Positions 31,564 through 38,497 of a stretch of 38,497 nucleotides of DNA are shown in pieces; within the stretch, counting starts at the first letter, position 1; every line of letters begins with the position of its first letter. The notes under the pieces were generated by a model. It had not been told where the DNA came from and ran no database searches. It saw nothing but the letters and a program-made list of their open reading frames with translations. A program made the position numbers and the translations under genes. The stretch comes from Agromyces sp. Soil535 (GTDB lineage: Bacteria > Actinomycetota > Actinomycetes > Actinomycetales > Microbacteriaceae), in the NCBI RefSeq assembly GCF_001428255.1, contig NZ_LMRW01000016.1:1-38497 (forward strand), in the 5' to 3' direction.

Positions 31564-32538
31564 TCAACTCCTGGAGCGGAATAGGCGGAACTGGAGGAAG
31601 CTGAGCAGCGCGATGACGAGCACGAGTACGTAGGACGCCGCCGAGGCGATGCCGTAGAGCCCGAAACCGAACTGTTCGTAGGCGAAGTAGCCGATCGACG
31701 TCGTGCTGTCCAAGGGGCCGCCGCCGGTCATGACGAAGGGTTCTTCGAAGAACTGCAGGTAGGCGATGCTGAGGAGAACTGCGACGACAAGTGTCGTCGG
31801 CCGGAGCAGGGGCAGAGTGATACTGCGGAATGAACGCCACTTACCTGCGCCGTCCACGCTGGCGGCTTCGTGCAGTTCAGTGGGGATCGCTTGCAGTCCG
31901 GCCAAGAAGATGACCATGGGGATGCCGAAGTTCCGCCAAACCGCCATGATGATCAGTGCGGGCATCGCCCACGCCGGATCGTTGAGCCAGTCCGGCCCAT
32001 CGATGCCGATCACGGCCAGGGCCGCGTTGAACAGGCCGTCGTCCTGGTACATGTACCGCCAGACGACGGCGATTGCGATGATGCTGGTGACCACGGGTGC
32101 GAAGTAGCCGACGCGGAAGACGGCCTTGAGCCGCGTGATGCCCGAGTTGAGTGCGACGGCGATCGTCAGCGCGACGACCATCGTGAGCGGGATGCCGACC
32201 ACGACGAAGTAGAGCGTGTTGAGCACCGAGCGCACGAACGTGTCGTCGGAGAACAGCGCGAGGTAGTTCTGCAGCCCGACGAATCCGACGTTGAACGGGG
32301 TGCGCAGGTCGCGGCTGGTGATGTCGGTGAAGCTCATCAGCAGCGATGCGAGCACTGGCCAGAGGCCGAAGAGAAGGAAGAAGAACAGGAACGGGCTGCA
32401 GAACAGCCAGGCGACCAGTGTTCGTCGCGCCCGGGCGCGGCCCCTCCTCCGGGGCGACCGCGACTGGGCGCGGTCCCTCTTCCGAGGCGGGGAGGTGGTC
32501 GCCGCCTCGGAAGGAGCGATCAGAGTAGTAGCAGACAC
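31564..32538 (-). CDS. Carbohydrate ABC transporter permease, MalF family
   Basis: A 324-residue membrane protein. A basic, Arg-rich N terminus of about 40 residues is followed by six hydrophobic segments and the EAA loop HEAASVDGAGKWRSFRSITLP. It pairs with the MalG-type permease to import a sugar or oligosaccharide delivered by the lipoprotein encoded just upstream (6 bases between the genes). Length and topology are normal for the family. Confidence 0.92.
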   Translation of the reverse strand: MSATTLIAPSEAATTSPPRKRDRAQSRSPRRRGRARARRTLVAWLFCSPFLFFFLLFGLWPVLASLLMSFTDITSRDLRTPFNVGFVGLQNYLALFSDDTFVRSVLNTLYFVVVGIPLTMVVALTIAVALNSGITRLKAVFRVGYFAPVVTSIIAIAVVWRYMYQDDGLFNAALAVIGIDGPDWLNDPAWAMPALIIMAVWRNFGIPMVIFLAGLQAIPTELHEAASVDGAGKWRSFRSITLPLLRPTTLVVAVLLSIAYLQFFEEPFVMTGGGPLDSTTSIGYFAYEQFGFGLYGIASAASYVLVLVIALLSFLQFRLFRSRS

Positions 32539-32544
32539 GAGAAG

Positions 32545-33828
32545 TTACTCCCCCGTACCGATCTTCTCGGCGCCGGACTGGATTGCGGCGAGCGCGTCCT
32601 CGGGGGTGCTGACGCCCTTGGCCACCTTCTCGGCCTCGCTGTCGACGAGGGCGCCGACCTGGGTCCAGGTCGTGACAGCCGGCGCGTTCTGGGCGTTCTG
32701 GAGCTGCTCACCGAACACGGCGAGGTTCGGGTCGGAGGCCAGCGCGTCGCCTTCCCAGGCGGACTGGACGGCGGGCAGGTCGCCGGAGATCTCGAACCAC
32801 TTCTCCTGCGTCCCGGCATCCGAGAGCCACCGGACGAGCTTCCAGGCTCCATCGCGGTTCTTCGCGTCCTTGAAGACCGAGAAGTGGCTCCCGCCGATAT
32901 ACGAGGTGTTCGCGTCCGGTCCGGCAGGGATGGGAGCAAGCCCGACGTTTGCGAGGAAGTCCTCACCGCCCGCCTGTACCAGAAGGCCGGTCTCCCACGG
33001 GCCGGAGATGAACGAGCCGACCGCGCCGGAGACGAACTGCGGCTCGATCTCGCCGAGGTTGACGGGTCCGTTCTGGCTCGCGATGCCGCTCGTGAAGAGC
33101 GACTGGTACCGTTCGAAGCCCTCGAGTGCTTCGGGCGTGTCGAACGTGAAGTCCTTGAGTCCGTCGTCAGTCAGCTGTGCGCCCGCCTGCCACATGTACG
33201 GGAGGACACCCTGCCAGGTGTACGGCGCCCCAGTCGCCGAGGAGAAGCCCCATTCAGCCCCCTCGCCCTGAAGTGCCTTGGCGAACTCATCGAACTCATC
33301 CCACGTCCTGGGGGCCGCAACACCGGCGGCCTTCGCGAGATCGGCACGGTAGAAAAGGACTCGGGTCTCGACGTACCATGGCACCGCGTAGGTGGCGCCG
33401 TCGATCTCGGTGCTCGATTGTGCGCCGGCGAAGAAGGACGCGTCGTCGACGAGTCCGTCGGGGACCGGGTCCAGGCCGCCACCGGCCACGAACGAGGCCA
33501 GATCCGACGATCCGATCATTGTCGCGTCCGGGGTCGACCCGGATGCGACAGCGGTCTCGATCTTCTTCGCGTAGTCCTGCCACGGGACCGCGGTCACCGT
33601 GACATCCGCGTCGGGGTTCTGCTCCTCGAACTCGGCGACGAGATCGGGCAGGAGCTCGCCCTCGGTTCCCATCGCCCACACGTTGATCGTCCCTGACGCC
33701 GAGCTGTCATCGATCGCGGCGCCGGCCTTGACGTCGCCGCCCGCCGTGTCCGCGCGTCCGCATCCTGCGAGAGCCAGGACGACCAGAATGCCGCTCGCGA
33801 GAGCGGCCAGACCTGTCTTGCGTGCCAT
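32545..33828 (-). CDS. Sugar ABC transporter substrate-binding lipoprotein
   Basis: A 427-residue extracellular solute-binding protein of the family 1 (MalE-like) type. The N terminus MARKTGL, a hydrophobic run and LALAGC give a lipoprotein signal with Cys23. INVWAMGTEGELLPDLVAEF is the typical first strand-helix unit of the mature domain. The ATG at 33828 follows GAGGAG; an in-frame ATG at 33885 precedes this site and is rejected. It is the first gene of the sugar operon and would bind the oligosaccharide or glycoside cleaved by the two glycosidases. Ligand not identifiable by reading. Confidence 0.9.
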   Translation of the reverse strand: MARKTGLAALASGILVVLALAGCGRADTAGGDVKAGAAIDDSSASGTINVWAMGTEGELLPDLVAEFEEQNPDADVTVTAVPWQDYAKKIETAVASGSTPDATMIGSSDLASFVAGGGLDPVPDGLVDDASFFAGAQSSTEIDGATYAVPWYVETRVLFYRADLAKAAGVAAPRTWDEFDEFAKALQGEGAEWGFSSATGAPYTWQGVLPYMWQAGAQLTDDGLKDFTFDTPEALEGFERYQSLFTSGIASQNGPVNLGEIEPQFVSGAVGSFISGPWETGLLVQAGGEDFLANVGLAPIPAGPDANTSYIGGSHFSVFKDAKNRDGAWKLVRWLSDAGTQEKWFEISGDLPAVQSAWEGDALASDPNLAVFGEQLQNAQNAPAVTTWTQVGALVDSEAEKVAKGVSTPEDALAAIQSGAEKIGTGE

Positions 33829-33872
33829 TGCAGTTTCTCCTCTTCGAGTCAGCTTGGGTGCTGTGTGAGACG

Positions 33873-33901
33873 ACGATAACCCCAAACCCGAACAGTTGCA
33901 A
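33873..33901 (-). promoter_or_regulatory. Putative promoter of the sugar operon
   Basis: On the minus strand TTGCAA (33901-33896) is followed after 17 bases by TATCGT (33878-33873), giving a reasonable -35/-10 pair about 45 bases upstream of the lipoprotein start. The -35 lies inside the palindrome GTTGCAAC, so a repressor bound there would occlude it. Confidence 0.5.
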
Positions 33902-33927
33902 CATTTTCAATGCAAGGCCGGTAACAT
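33895..33927 (+). promoter_or_regulatory. Operator-like palindrome and leaderless promoter of TetR-D
   Basis: GTTGCAAC (33895-33902) is a perfect palindrome, and TTGCA recurs in inverted form as TGCAA at 33911-33915. TAACAT at 33922-33927 ends 6 bases before the TetR-D ATG with no Shine-Dalgarno between, the arrangement of leaderless actinobacterial transcripts. The shared palindrome between divergent genes fits autoregulation plus control of the sugar operon. Confidence 0.5.
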
Positions 33928-33933
33928 TGCCGC

Positions 33934-34542
33934 ATGGCATCCGACACGGGCACCGACGGCACCGCCCCGGTGCGGCGCGGGCCCTATGCGAAAACCGCGA
34001 AGCGGCGACAGGAAATCGTCGATGCCGCGACCAATGTCTTCGCCACGCGTGGATACCATGGCGGCTCACTTCGCGACATCTCGCGTCAGATCGGGCTGAG
34101 CCTTACCAGCGTCGTGCATCATTTCCCTGCGAAGAGCGACCTCCTCGCCGCCGTGCTGGAGAATGCCGACCAGACGGCTGACTGGTTCCTCGATCGCGCC
34201 CGCGCCCAAGGTGTGAAGACCGCGATCATCGAAGTCGTGACACACAACCTCGACAGACCTGAACTGTTGCGCCTTCTCGCGATCGTGTCATCCGAGGCAT
34301 CCGACCCCGAGCACCCAGCACACGGATGGTTCGTCAAACGGTACGAAAACCTCGCAACAGTGCTGCAGCGGCTTATTGCACACGACGTCGAGCAGAGCAG
34401 GTTGCCATCGGATGTGGATCCTGAACAGGCGGCCCACCTGATCATCGCAGTGTGGGACGGCCTACAACTGCAGTGGCTGCTGGATCCCTCACAGGACATG
34501 CCGGGTCGTATGGATCGGGCGCTCGCTCGACTCCTCGGCTGA
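33934..34542 (+). CDS. TetR/AcrR-family regulator (TetR-D), likely sugar-operon regulator
   Basis: A 202-residue TetR regulator. The helix-turn-helix region (about residues 24-70) includes GGSLRDISRQIGLSLTSVVH and HHFPAKSDLL; the C-terminal domain with SSEASDPEHPAHGWFVKRY resembles TetR proteins that accompany glycosidase and sugar-transport operons in Microbacteriaceae-like genomes. No ribosome binding site precedes the ATG; TAACAT 6 bases upstream suggests a leaderless transcript. It is divergent from the transporter operon, so it takes the place usually held by LacI-type regulators. The effector is probably a sugar derived from the imported glycoside. Confidence 0.88.
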   Translation: MASDTGTDGTAPVRRGPYAKTAKRRQEIVDAATNVFATRGYHGGSLRDISRQIGLSLTSVVHHFPAKSDLLAAVLENADQTADWFLDRARAQGVKTAIIEVVTHNLDRPELLRLLAIVSSEASDPEHPAHGWFVKRYENLATVLQRLIAHDVEQSRLPSDVDPEQAAHLIIAVWDGLQLQWLLDPSQDMPGRMDRALARLLG

Positions 34543-34606
34543 GCGGTCGGGAATGCACTGAACTTCGCGAGTTCGAGCAGATCGACACGGCCTGGCAGAT
34601 CTCACG

Positions 34607-34777
34607 CTAGGACGCCGCCATCCCACGTAGGACGCAGCGGGTGGAAGGACGGGAGTCGAACCCCAACCGAAGTTGGTGCGAAGGGCTGTCGTCGTCGAGA
34701 TCTTCGATCCACACAGCCCAGGTGGGAGCCTGGATCACGTCCTCGGCGTTGATGTCGTGCTTGGAGCGCAGCGTCAT
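34607..34777 (-). pseudogene. Short toxin-like gene, probably truncated, paired with RHH antitoxin
   Basis: The frame starts 6 bases after the ribbon-helix-helix gene stop and encodes 56 residues beginning MTLRSKHDINAEDVIQAPTW and containing LDDDSPSHQLRLGFD. This resembles the small cytoplasmic toxins that follow RHH antitoxins in actinobacteria, which I recall as about 90 residues, but the end DSRPSTRCVLRGMAAS does not fit. The break occurs where the DNA becomes like a tRNA 3' end (34640-34662). It is thus likely a truncated and inactive toxin. The family match is from memory of the pattern and is moderate. Confidence 0.45.
34640..34662 (-). other. tRNA 3'-end-like fragment (possible attachment-site scrap)
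   Basis: On the minus strand GGTTCGACTCCCGTCC followed by TTCCACC has the form of a T-loop, its 3' stem and an acceptor end. The 5' three-quarters of a tRNA are absent: the toxin-like coding sequence leads straight into it, and the 5' T-stem does not pair. Such fragments arise as attachment-site remnants when elements integrate in tRNA genes. It lies about 660 bases from an intact tRNA with a partly similar T-arm. Confidence 0.35.
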
Positions 34778-34783
34778 GAACCT

Positions 34784-35005
34784 TCACGCGGCCGATGCCG
34801 CCAACGCCTCGCGGATGACCTCGGAGCGGGTCTTCCCCTCACGTTCGGCCCGCGCGTCGAGCGTGGCGAGATCGTTCAGCGTCAGCCGAAGTGCGACGAC
34901 CTGCGACGGCTCCCCCGCCACGGTCGGGCCGACCCCCCTCCCCCGCTTCAGCGTCTCGACGTCGTATACCGGCAGGCCGCCCCTGCGGACGCCACCACTG
35001 GCCAC
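34784..35005 (-). CDS. Ribbon-helix-helix (CopG-like) antitoxin-type protein
   Basis: A 73-residue protein whose C-terminal half has the RHH pattern: strand QVVALRLT, then helices LNDLATLDARAEREG and KTRSEVIREAL. Dimeric proteins of this type bind operator DNA and often neutralise a toxin encoded directly downstream. The N-terminal part GLPVYDVETLKRGRGVGPT is typical of actinobacterial versions. It starts at GTG without a clear ribosome site, and the original start may have been lost. The partner at 34607-34777 begins 6 bases downstream, but looks truncated, so the pair is probably no longer a working module. Confidence 0.65.
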   Translation of the reverse strand: MASGGVRRGGLPVYDVETLKRGRGVGPTVAGEPSQVVALRLTLNDLATLDARAEREGKTRSEVIREALAASAA

Positions 35006-35320
35006 GGAGTCCCGAACACATGCTCCGAAGTAAATGTGTTGGATAAACGTGCGCGCTCAACCCCACCGAACGACGGCGGTGCCGACGCCTTGCGCCGCAC
35101 GATCACTGCCGACACGACTGATTCCGCGCCCGGCACATGTTCACAATCCCACTGCAAAACTGTTGGAGGCATCCAGCCGTGCCCCGAGCCCGCTTACCGA
35201 AACCCCCTGATCAGTCGGCAAATCGGGCATCGCGATACGGCATTTGAACCCGAGACCAGAGATCAAATCATCCAACCCTTCGAGTACTACATAGATTGCC
35301 CTGATCAGGGATTCTCTCGG
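35006..35320. other. Gene-free interval beside the tRNA
   Basis: About 315 bases, less GC-rich than the surroundings, with no convincing gene. CCCTGATCAGGG (35299-35310) is a perfect 12-bp palindrome 10 bases from the tRNA 3' end, and CCCTGATCAG recurs at about 35205. A minus-strand frame at 34948-35172 has no recognisable motif and overlaps the antitoxin gene, so I do not call it. The position next to the tRNA 3' end is where integrative elements insert, but no integrase is seen. Confidence 0.45.
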
Positions 35321-35394
35321 TAGGGCGGACGGGACTTGAACCCGTGACCGATGGATTATGAGTCCACTGCTCTGACCGGCTGAGCTACCGCCCC
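35321..35394 (-). tRNA. tRNA with CAU anticodon, tRNA-Met (or tRNA-Ile2)
   Basis: The minus strand folds into a full 74-base cloverleaf: acceptor GGGGCGG with CCGCCCT (one G-U pair), D-stem GCTC/GAGC, anticodon stem GTGGA/TCCAT with loop CTCATAA, T-stem ACGGG/CCCGT with loop TTCAAGT, and discriminator A. The CCA end is not encoded. The first acceptor pair excludes the usual mismatch of initiator tRNA. CAU may be elongator methionine or lysidine-modified isoleucine; elongator Met is my preference. Its 3' end faces the accessory region. Confidence 0.92.
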
Positions 35395-35404
35395 TCGCGA
35401 CGCC

Positions 35405-36661
35405 TCACTCGGGGAGTGCCACCGGCGCCGCGTAGGTGACCGGGTCGGTCACCGGCTTCCCACGATACAGGCTCTCGAACGTCGAGATCGTGCGCTGGAT
35501 ATCGTGCGCCGCGATGAGGCGGAGCGAGCCCTCCTTGAGCGCGCGGTACTCGTCGGGCGACGACTCGAGCACCGTTCGGAGCTTCGCGGCGAGGTCCTCG
35601 GGACTGCCCGGCTCGAAGAGGTACCCGTTCTCCCCGTCATGCACGAGGTGCGGCAGGGCCATGGCGTTGGCCGCGACGACCGGCAGTGCCGAGGCCATCG
35701 CCTCCATCGTGACGATGCTCTGCAGCTCGGCGATCGACGGCATGGCGAGGACCGAGGCACGGTGATACGCCTCGCGGAGCTCGTCGTCGGTGACATACCC
35801 GGTGAACGTCACGCGTTCCGCGACGCCGAGCTCCGACGCGAGGTGCTGCAGGTTGCGCATCTGGTCGCCGCCGCCGACGATCTCGACCTTCGCGTCGAGT
35901 TCGGCGGGGAGGAGCGTGAGGGCGCGCAGCAGCACGTCGATGTGCTTCTCGCCCGTCACTCGGCCGACGAACAGGATGCGGTTCTCGGTGCGCGCCGACC
36001 AATCGGGCGAGTACTTGTGGGCGTCGATGCCGCACGAGATCGCGTGCACGTCGGTGAGCCCGGTGTGCTTCTCGAGGAACTGCGCCGCCTTGCGGGTCGG
36101 CGTCGTCACGGCCTCCGCGCGCCCGAATGTGCGGCGCGCCGCCTTCCAGGCGAGCCCGACCGACCACTCCTGCCACGCCTTCGGCAGCAGAGTGAACTCC
36201 AGCATGTTCTCGGGCATGAAATGATTGGTGCCGATGATCCGGATGCCGCGCTTCTGGGCCTCGATCGACAGCCCACGCCCGACGCAGATGTGCGACTGGA
36301 AATGCACGACGTCGGGCTTCACCGCGTCGATGACGCGGGCGCTGTTCTGCTTGATGCGCCACGGCAGGGCGAACCGCAGCCAGTCGTGCGGATACCAACG
36401 CCAGCTGTAGATGCGGTGCGCGGTGACCTCGCGACCCTCGTGCACCTCCTTCCAGGTGCCGTGCTTCCGGCTCGCTGCCGGCGCCATGATGTGCACGTCG
36501 TGGCCGCGCTCGGCGAGCCCGGCGGCGAGTCGCTCGGCGAAGCGTGCGGCGCCGTTCACGTCGGGGGCGAACGTGTCGGCGCCGATCAGGATGGTGAGCC
36601 GGCGTTCCGTCTCTGCGCCGTCGGTGCCGGCGGGGGTTGTCGCACCGGGAGTGTCAGACAC
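35405..36661 (-). CDS. GT4-family glycosyltransferase
   Basis: A 418-residue GT-B enzyme. The N-terminal domain contains GADTFAPDVNGAARFAERLA and VVHFQSHICVGRG; the C-terminal donor-binding domain contains FVGRVTGEKHIDVLL, GGGDQMRNLQHLA and MPSIAELQSIVTMEAMASALPVVA, where the Glu residues of the E-x7-E motif are near ELQSIVTME. This fits retaining GDP- or UDP-sugar transferases related to PimB/MgtA-like mannosyltransferases of the actinobacterial envelope. The GTG at 36661 follows GAGGAA; the frame extends upstream without a better start. It is separated from the accessory region by the tRNA and appears to be core genome. Confidence 0.88.
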   Translation of the reverse strand: MSDTPGATTPAGTDGAETERRLTILIGADTFAPDVNGAARFAERLAAGLAERGHDVHIMAPAASRKHGTWKEVHEGREVTAHRIYSWRWYPHDWLRFALPWRIKQNSARVIDAVKPDVVHFQSHICVGRGLSIEAQKRGIRIIGTNHFMPENMLEFTLLPKAWQEWSVGLAWKAARRTFGRAEAVTTPTRKAAQFLEKHTGLTDVHAISCGIDAHKYSPDWSARTENRILFVGRVTGEKHIDVLLRALTLLPAELDAKVEIVGGGDQMRNLQHLASELGVAERVTFTGYVTDDELREAYHRASVLAMPSIAELQSIVTMEAMASALPVVAANAMALPHLVHDGENGYLFEPGSPEDLAAKLRTVLESSPDEYRALKEGSLRLIAAHDIQRTISTFESLYRGKPVTDPVTYAAPVALPE

Positions 36662-36807
36662 GTGGTGTTGTTCCTCACAAATCGTCGGGTCGAGGCGATG
36701 GCCTCGTGGAGTGCGCGGCGCGGGCGGTTCGGCACGCGGACTGAATCCGACCATAGTCTACGCATCGACGCCTGCGCGATCCCCCGCGTGCATGTCGTGC
36801 GCGGTGC

Positions 36808-37725
36808 TCAGAGGCGCGTTTGCGGATGGTTGCGGGCGAGCATGAACACGCCCCACACGGCGATGACGCCGGCGAGCACGAACACGAGGTTGGCCCAGAG
36901 CGGCGCCTGGGATGCCTCGCCGAGCACGATGATGCCGATGGCGACGGCGACCATCGGGTCGACGACGGTCAGGCCCGCGATCACCAGGTCGGGCGGCCCG
37001 GTGGCGTACGCGTTCTGCACGAAGTACGCGCCGAGCGCGGTCGCGAGGAGGAGCCCCAGCAGGCAGGTGAACGTGAGCCACTCGAACTCGCCCTGCTCGA
37101 TGCGGCCGAGCACGACCTTCGCGAGCGTCGCCACGAAGCCGTAGAGCACGCCCGCCATGATCACGTAGAAGATCGCCCGGATCCGGCGCCGGAACAACGC
37201 GAACGCCAGTCCCGCGAGCGCCAGCACGACCGCGAGGATGACGAGGATGATGATGAGCTGCGTATCGGTGACGGGCTTGTCGACTGCGGTGAACGCGGCG
37301 ACGCCGACGAAGAGGAACACGCCGCCCACGCACATCACGATCGCGATGATGGACTTGCGGTTCAGCTTCACGTGATTGACGCGGGAGTTGAGGATGGACG
37401 TGATCACGAGGGCGATGGCGCCGAGCGGCTGCACCACGATGATGGGCGCGAAGTAGAGGCTGCCGAGCTGGAACATGATCGCGAGGCCCAGCATGATCGT
37501 GCCGATCACCCAGGAGGGCCGGGCGAGCAGGAGGGCGAGCTGGTTGACGCTGAGCCCCTTGCCGAGGGTGTCGACGGTGCGCGCCTCGACCTTCACGACG
37601 CCGCGGTGCTGGAACTGGGCACCGAGCGACAGGAACACGGCACCGATGAGCGCGAGCGGGATTCCGATGAACTGCGTGGGGTCGAGCGCGATCTGCTCGG
37701 AGAAGTCGCTCAGGTCCGGATCCAC
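36808..37725 (-). CDS. DMT-superfamily (EamA-like) membrane protein
   Basis: A 305-residue protein with about nine or ten hydrophobic helices arranged as two similar halves, as in drug/metabolite transporters. The first half has FIGIPLALIGAVFLSLGAQF and VQPLGAIALVITSILNSR; the second AIFYVIMAGVLYGFVATLAK and LTVVDPMVAVAIGIIVLGE. The arrangement recalls NIPA-like or EamA proteins, and the solute is unknown. It starts at GTG 37725, with TAGGGT ending 6 bases upstream and no Shine-Dalgarno, suggesting a leaderless message. It diverges from the deformylase gene. Confidence 0.85.
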   Translation of the reverse strand: MDPDLSDFSEQIALDPTQFIGIPLALIGAVFLSLGAQFQHRGVVKVEARTVDTLGKGLSVNQLALLLARPSWVIGTIMLGLAIMFQLGSLYFAPIIVVQPLGAIALVITSILNSRVNHVKLNRKSIIAIVMCVGGVFLFVGVAAFTAVDKPVTDTQLIIILVILAVVLALAGLAFALFRRRIRAIFYVIMAGVLYGFVATLAKVVLGRIEQGEFEWLTFTCLLGLLLATALGAYFVQNAYATGPPDLVIAGLTVVDPMVAVAIGIIVLGEASQAPLWANLVFVLAGVIAVWGVFMLARNHPQTRL

Positions 37726-37731
37726 GCAACG

Positions 37732-37759
37732 ACCCTACCCGTTCGCCCCCGGATATCCT
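37732..37759. promoter_or_regulatory. Divergent leaderless -10 elements
   Basis: TAGGGT on the minus strand (37737-37732) ends 6 bases before the GTG of the membrane protein, and TATCCT on the plus strand (37754-37759) ends 6 bases before the ATG of peptide deformylase. Neither start has a ribosome binding site. Both fit TANNNT -10 boxes of leaderless actinobacterial transcripts. Only 40 bases separate the two start codons. Confidence 0.55.
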
Positions 37760-37765
37760 TGCCGA

Positions 37766-38332
37766 ATGGCCGTGCTCCCCATCCGCATCACCGGCGATCC
37801 GGTGCTGCATTCCCCCGCCCTGCCCGTCGAGACGATCGACGACGAGCTCCGTGCGCTGGTGCGCGACCTCTTCGAGACGATGGATGCCGCGCCCGGCGTC
37901 GGCCTCGCCGCACCGCAGGTCGGCGTGCCGCTGCGGCTGTTCACCTACGGCTGGGTCGACGAGTCGGGTTCGCGCTGGCGGGGCGTGGCGATCAACCCCG
38001 AGTTGTGGATCACTCCGCCGCCTGCGGGCGAGCCCGACCTCGACGAGGAGTCGGAGGGGTGCCTCTCATTCCCGGGCGAGCGGTTCGGGCTCCGGCGGGC
38101 CGAACGCGCCATCCTGCGCGCCACCGACCTCGACGGCGAACGCTTCGAGATCGCGGCCGAGGGGTGGCTCGCCCGTATCTTCCAGCACGAGTACGACCAC
38201 CTCGACGGCACGCTGTACACGGATCGCCTGGACGACCACGACCGGCGGATCGTCGCCAAGATCATGCGCAAGCTCGGCTGGGGCGGGGCGGGCGAATCCT
38301 GGATGCCGGGCGTCGACGACCTCGAGGGCTGA
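37766..38332 (+). CDS. def: Peptide deformylase
   Basis: A 188-residue metalloenzyme that removes the formyl group from the N terminus of nascent proteins. The three diagnostic motifs are complete: GVGLAAPQ (residues 44-51), EGCLS (97-101, metal ligand Cys99) and QHEYDHLDG (140-148, ligands His141 and His145, catalytic Glu142). The start at 37766 has no Shine-Dalgarno, and TATCCT 6 bases upstream indicates a leaderless transcript. Length and the extra loop WITPPPAGEPDLDEESEG fit actinobacterial type I-like deformylases. It may not be the only def copy in the genome. Confidence 0.96.
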   Translation: MAVLPIRITGDPVLHSPALPVETIDDELRALVRDLFETMDAAPGVGLAAPQVGVPLRLFTYGWVDESGSRWRGVAINPELWITPPPAGEPDLDEESEGCLSFPGERFGLRRAERAILRATDLDGERFEIAAEGWLARIFQHEYDHLDGTLYTDRLDDHDRRIVAKIMRKLGWGGAGESWMPGVDDLEG

Positions 38333-38411
38333 ACGCGCGGCAGCGGGCGGCGCAGCTCCCTCCCAGGACACGTCCCGAACCGACGAAGGGCCGCCCGGTC
38401 TGCGGGTTCTG

Positions 38412-38456
38412 ACGGTGGTCGCAACACCCTGATTTTCAGGAGGTTGCGGCCACCGT
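38412..38456 (+). terminator. Hairpin terminator after peptide deformylase
   Basis: ACGGTGG-T-CGCAAC pairs with GTTGCG-G-CCACCGT, with CCTGA and TCAGG extending the stem toward a small loop; total length is 45 bases. GTCGTTTT follows, a short T-rich stretch. It lies about 80 bases after the deformylase stop. The remaining bases to the window end show no identifiable gene. Confidence 0.65.
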
Positions 38457-38497
38457 GTCGTTTTCAGGGGATCGTGCGGAGCTGAGGGCGGAGTTCC

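Noticed and set aside
31870..33696. Long plus-strand open frame of 608 codons
   Set aside because: Antisense to the sugar lipoprotein and permease genes, whose signal peptides, motifs and overlaps are clear. Composition is dominated by Arg, Glu, Asp and Gly as expected for a shadow frame.
34640..34713. A second complete tRNA gene at the tRNA-like fragment
   Set aside because: Only the T-loop and acceptor-like 3' end are present; no D-arm, anticodon arm or 5' acceptor strand can be folded, and the 5' T-stem does not pair.
34607..35005. Functional type II toxin-antitoxin system
   Set aside because: The antitoxin-like protein is credible, but the partner is short and its end looks replaced by unrelated sequence, so I report a remnant rather than a working system.
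34948..35172. Small minus-strand gene overlapping the antitoxin start
   Set aside because: No motif, no strong ribosome binding site and a long overlap with a gene that has a clear ribbon-helix-helix domain.
36820..38412. Plus-strand open frame of 530 codons spanning membrane protein and deformylase genes
   Set aside because: It overlaps both genes in the wrong frame or strand and contains no recognisable domain.
1..38497. CRISPR arrays, riboswitches, rRNA genes and phage structural genes
   Set aside because: I saw no regularly spaced repeats, no recognisable riboswitch cores, no rRNA sequence and no phage capsid, terminase or tail genes.

Overview
High-GC DNA whose gene content points to an actinobacterium, most likely a Microbacteriaceae member such as Microbacterium (inferred from codon use, TetR-rich catabolic modules, leaderless TANNNT starts and MalF/MalG-type sugar uptake without a local ATPase; no rRNA is present to prove it). 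From about 35.3 kb rightwards the window looks like ordinary chromosome: tRNA(CAU), GT4 glycosyltransferase, DMT-family membrane protein and peptide deformylase. Everything to the left looks like an accessory catabolic region assembled from modules, with insertion sequences, gene remnants and deletion junctions.

Left module (1-7.6 kb). An IS3-family element runs off the left edge and abuts the 3' stub of a quinone oxidoreductase gene. Then come TetR-A, divergent from an operon of zinc-free quinone oxidoreductase, alpha/beta hydrolase, double EthD-like protein and enoyl-CoA hydratase; a complete IS481-family element (5091-6170) with 6-bp target duplication; and an SDR divergent from TetR-B. 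TetR-A and TetR-B are paralogues over their whole length, and the same 14-bp operator-like sequence lies in both control regions, so the two units probably form one regulon.

Central module (7.7-20.2 kb). An AraC-family regulator precedes a convergent GMC oxidoreductase-MoaF-like pair, a zinc alcohol dehydrogenase with a SnoaL-like protein, a complete branched-chain-amino-acid-type ABC transporter (lipoprotein, LivH, fused LivM-LivG, LivF), an aldehyde dehydrogenase and an SDR. Together they could import an organic molecule and oxidise alcohol to aldehyde to acid; the substrate is not evident. A 36-bp element (27/36 identical) upstream of both the dehydrogenase and transporter operons contains two half-sites 21 bp apart, as expected for an AraC-family activator.

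Decayed and third module (20.3-27.4 kb). A start-less zinc-ribbon-like gene, a secreted alpha/beta hydrolase, a GDSL-hydrolase remnant and a truncated tetR precede an operon of SDR, enoyl-CoA hydratase, TetR-C and HSL-type esterase. That operon ends in a deletion scar, then broken copies of the hydrolase and quinone oxidoreductase seen intact at 1.4-3.3 kb. The oxidoreductase stub joins, head to head, a truncated Gfo/Idh/MocA gene.

Sugar module (27.4-34.5 kb). On the minus strand lie an ABC lipoprotein, two permeases, a GH35/GH42-like glycosidase with DUF5597-type architecture, a GH1 beta-glycosidase and the Gfo/Idh/MocA stub, nearly all overlapping by ATGA or GTGA. A divergent, probably leaderless TetR-D is the likely regulator. 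No transporter ATPase is encoded here. A ribbon-helix-helix antitoxin, a short toxin-like remnant and a tRNA-3'-end-like scrap lie between this module and the tRNA, suggesting an integration boundary.
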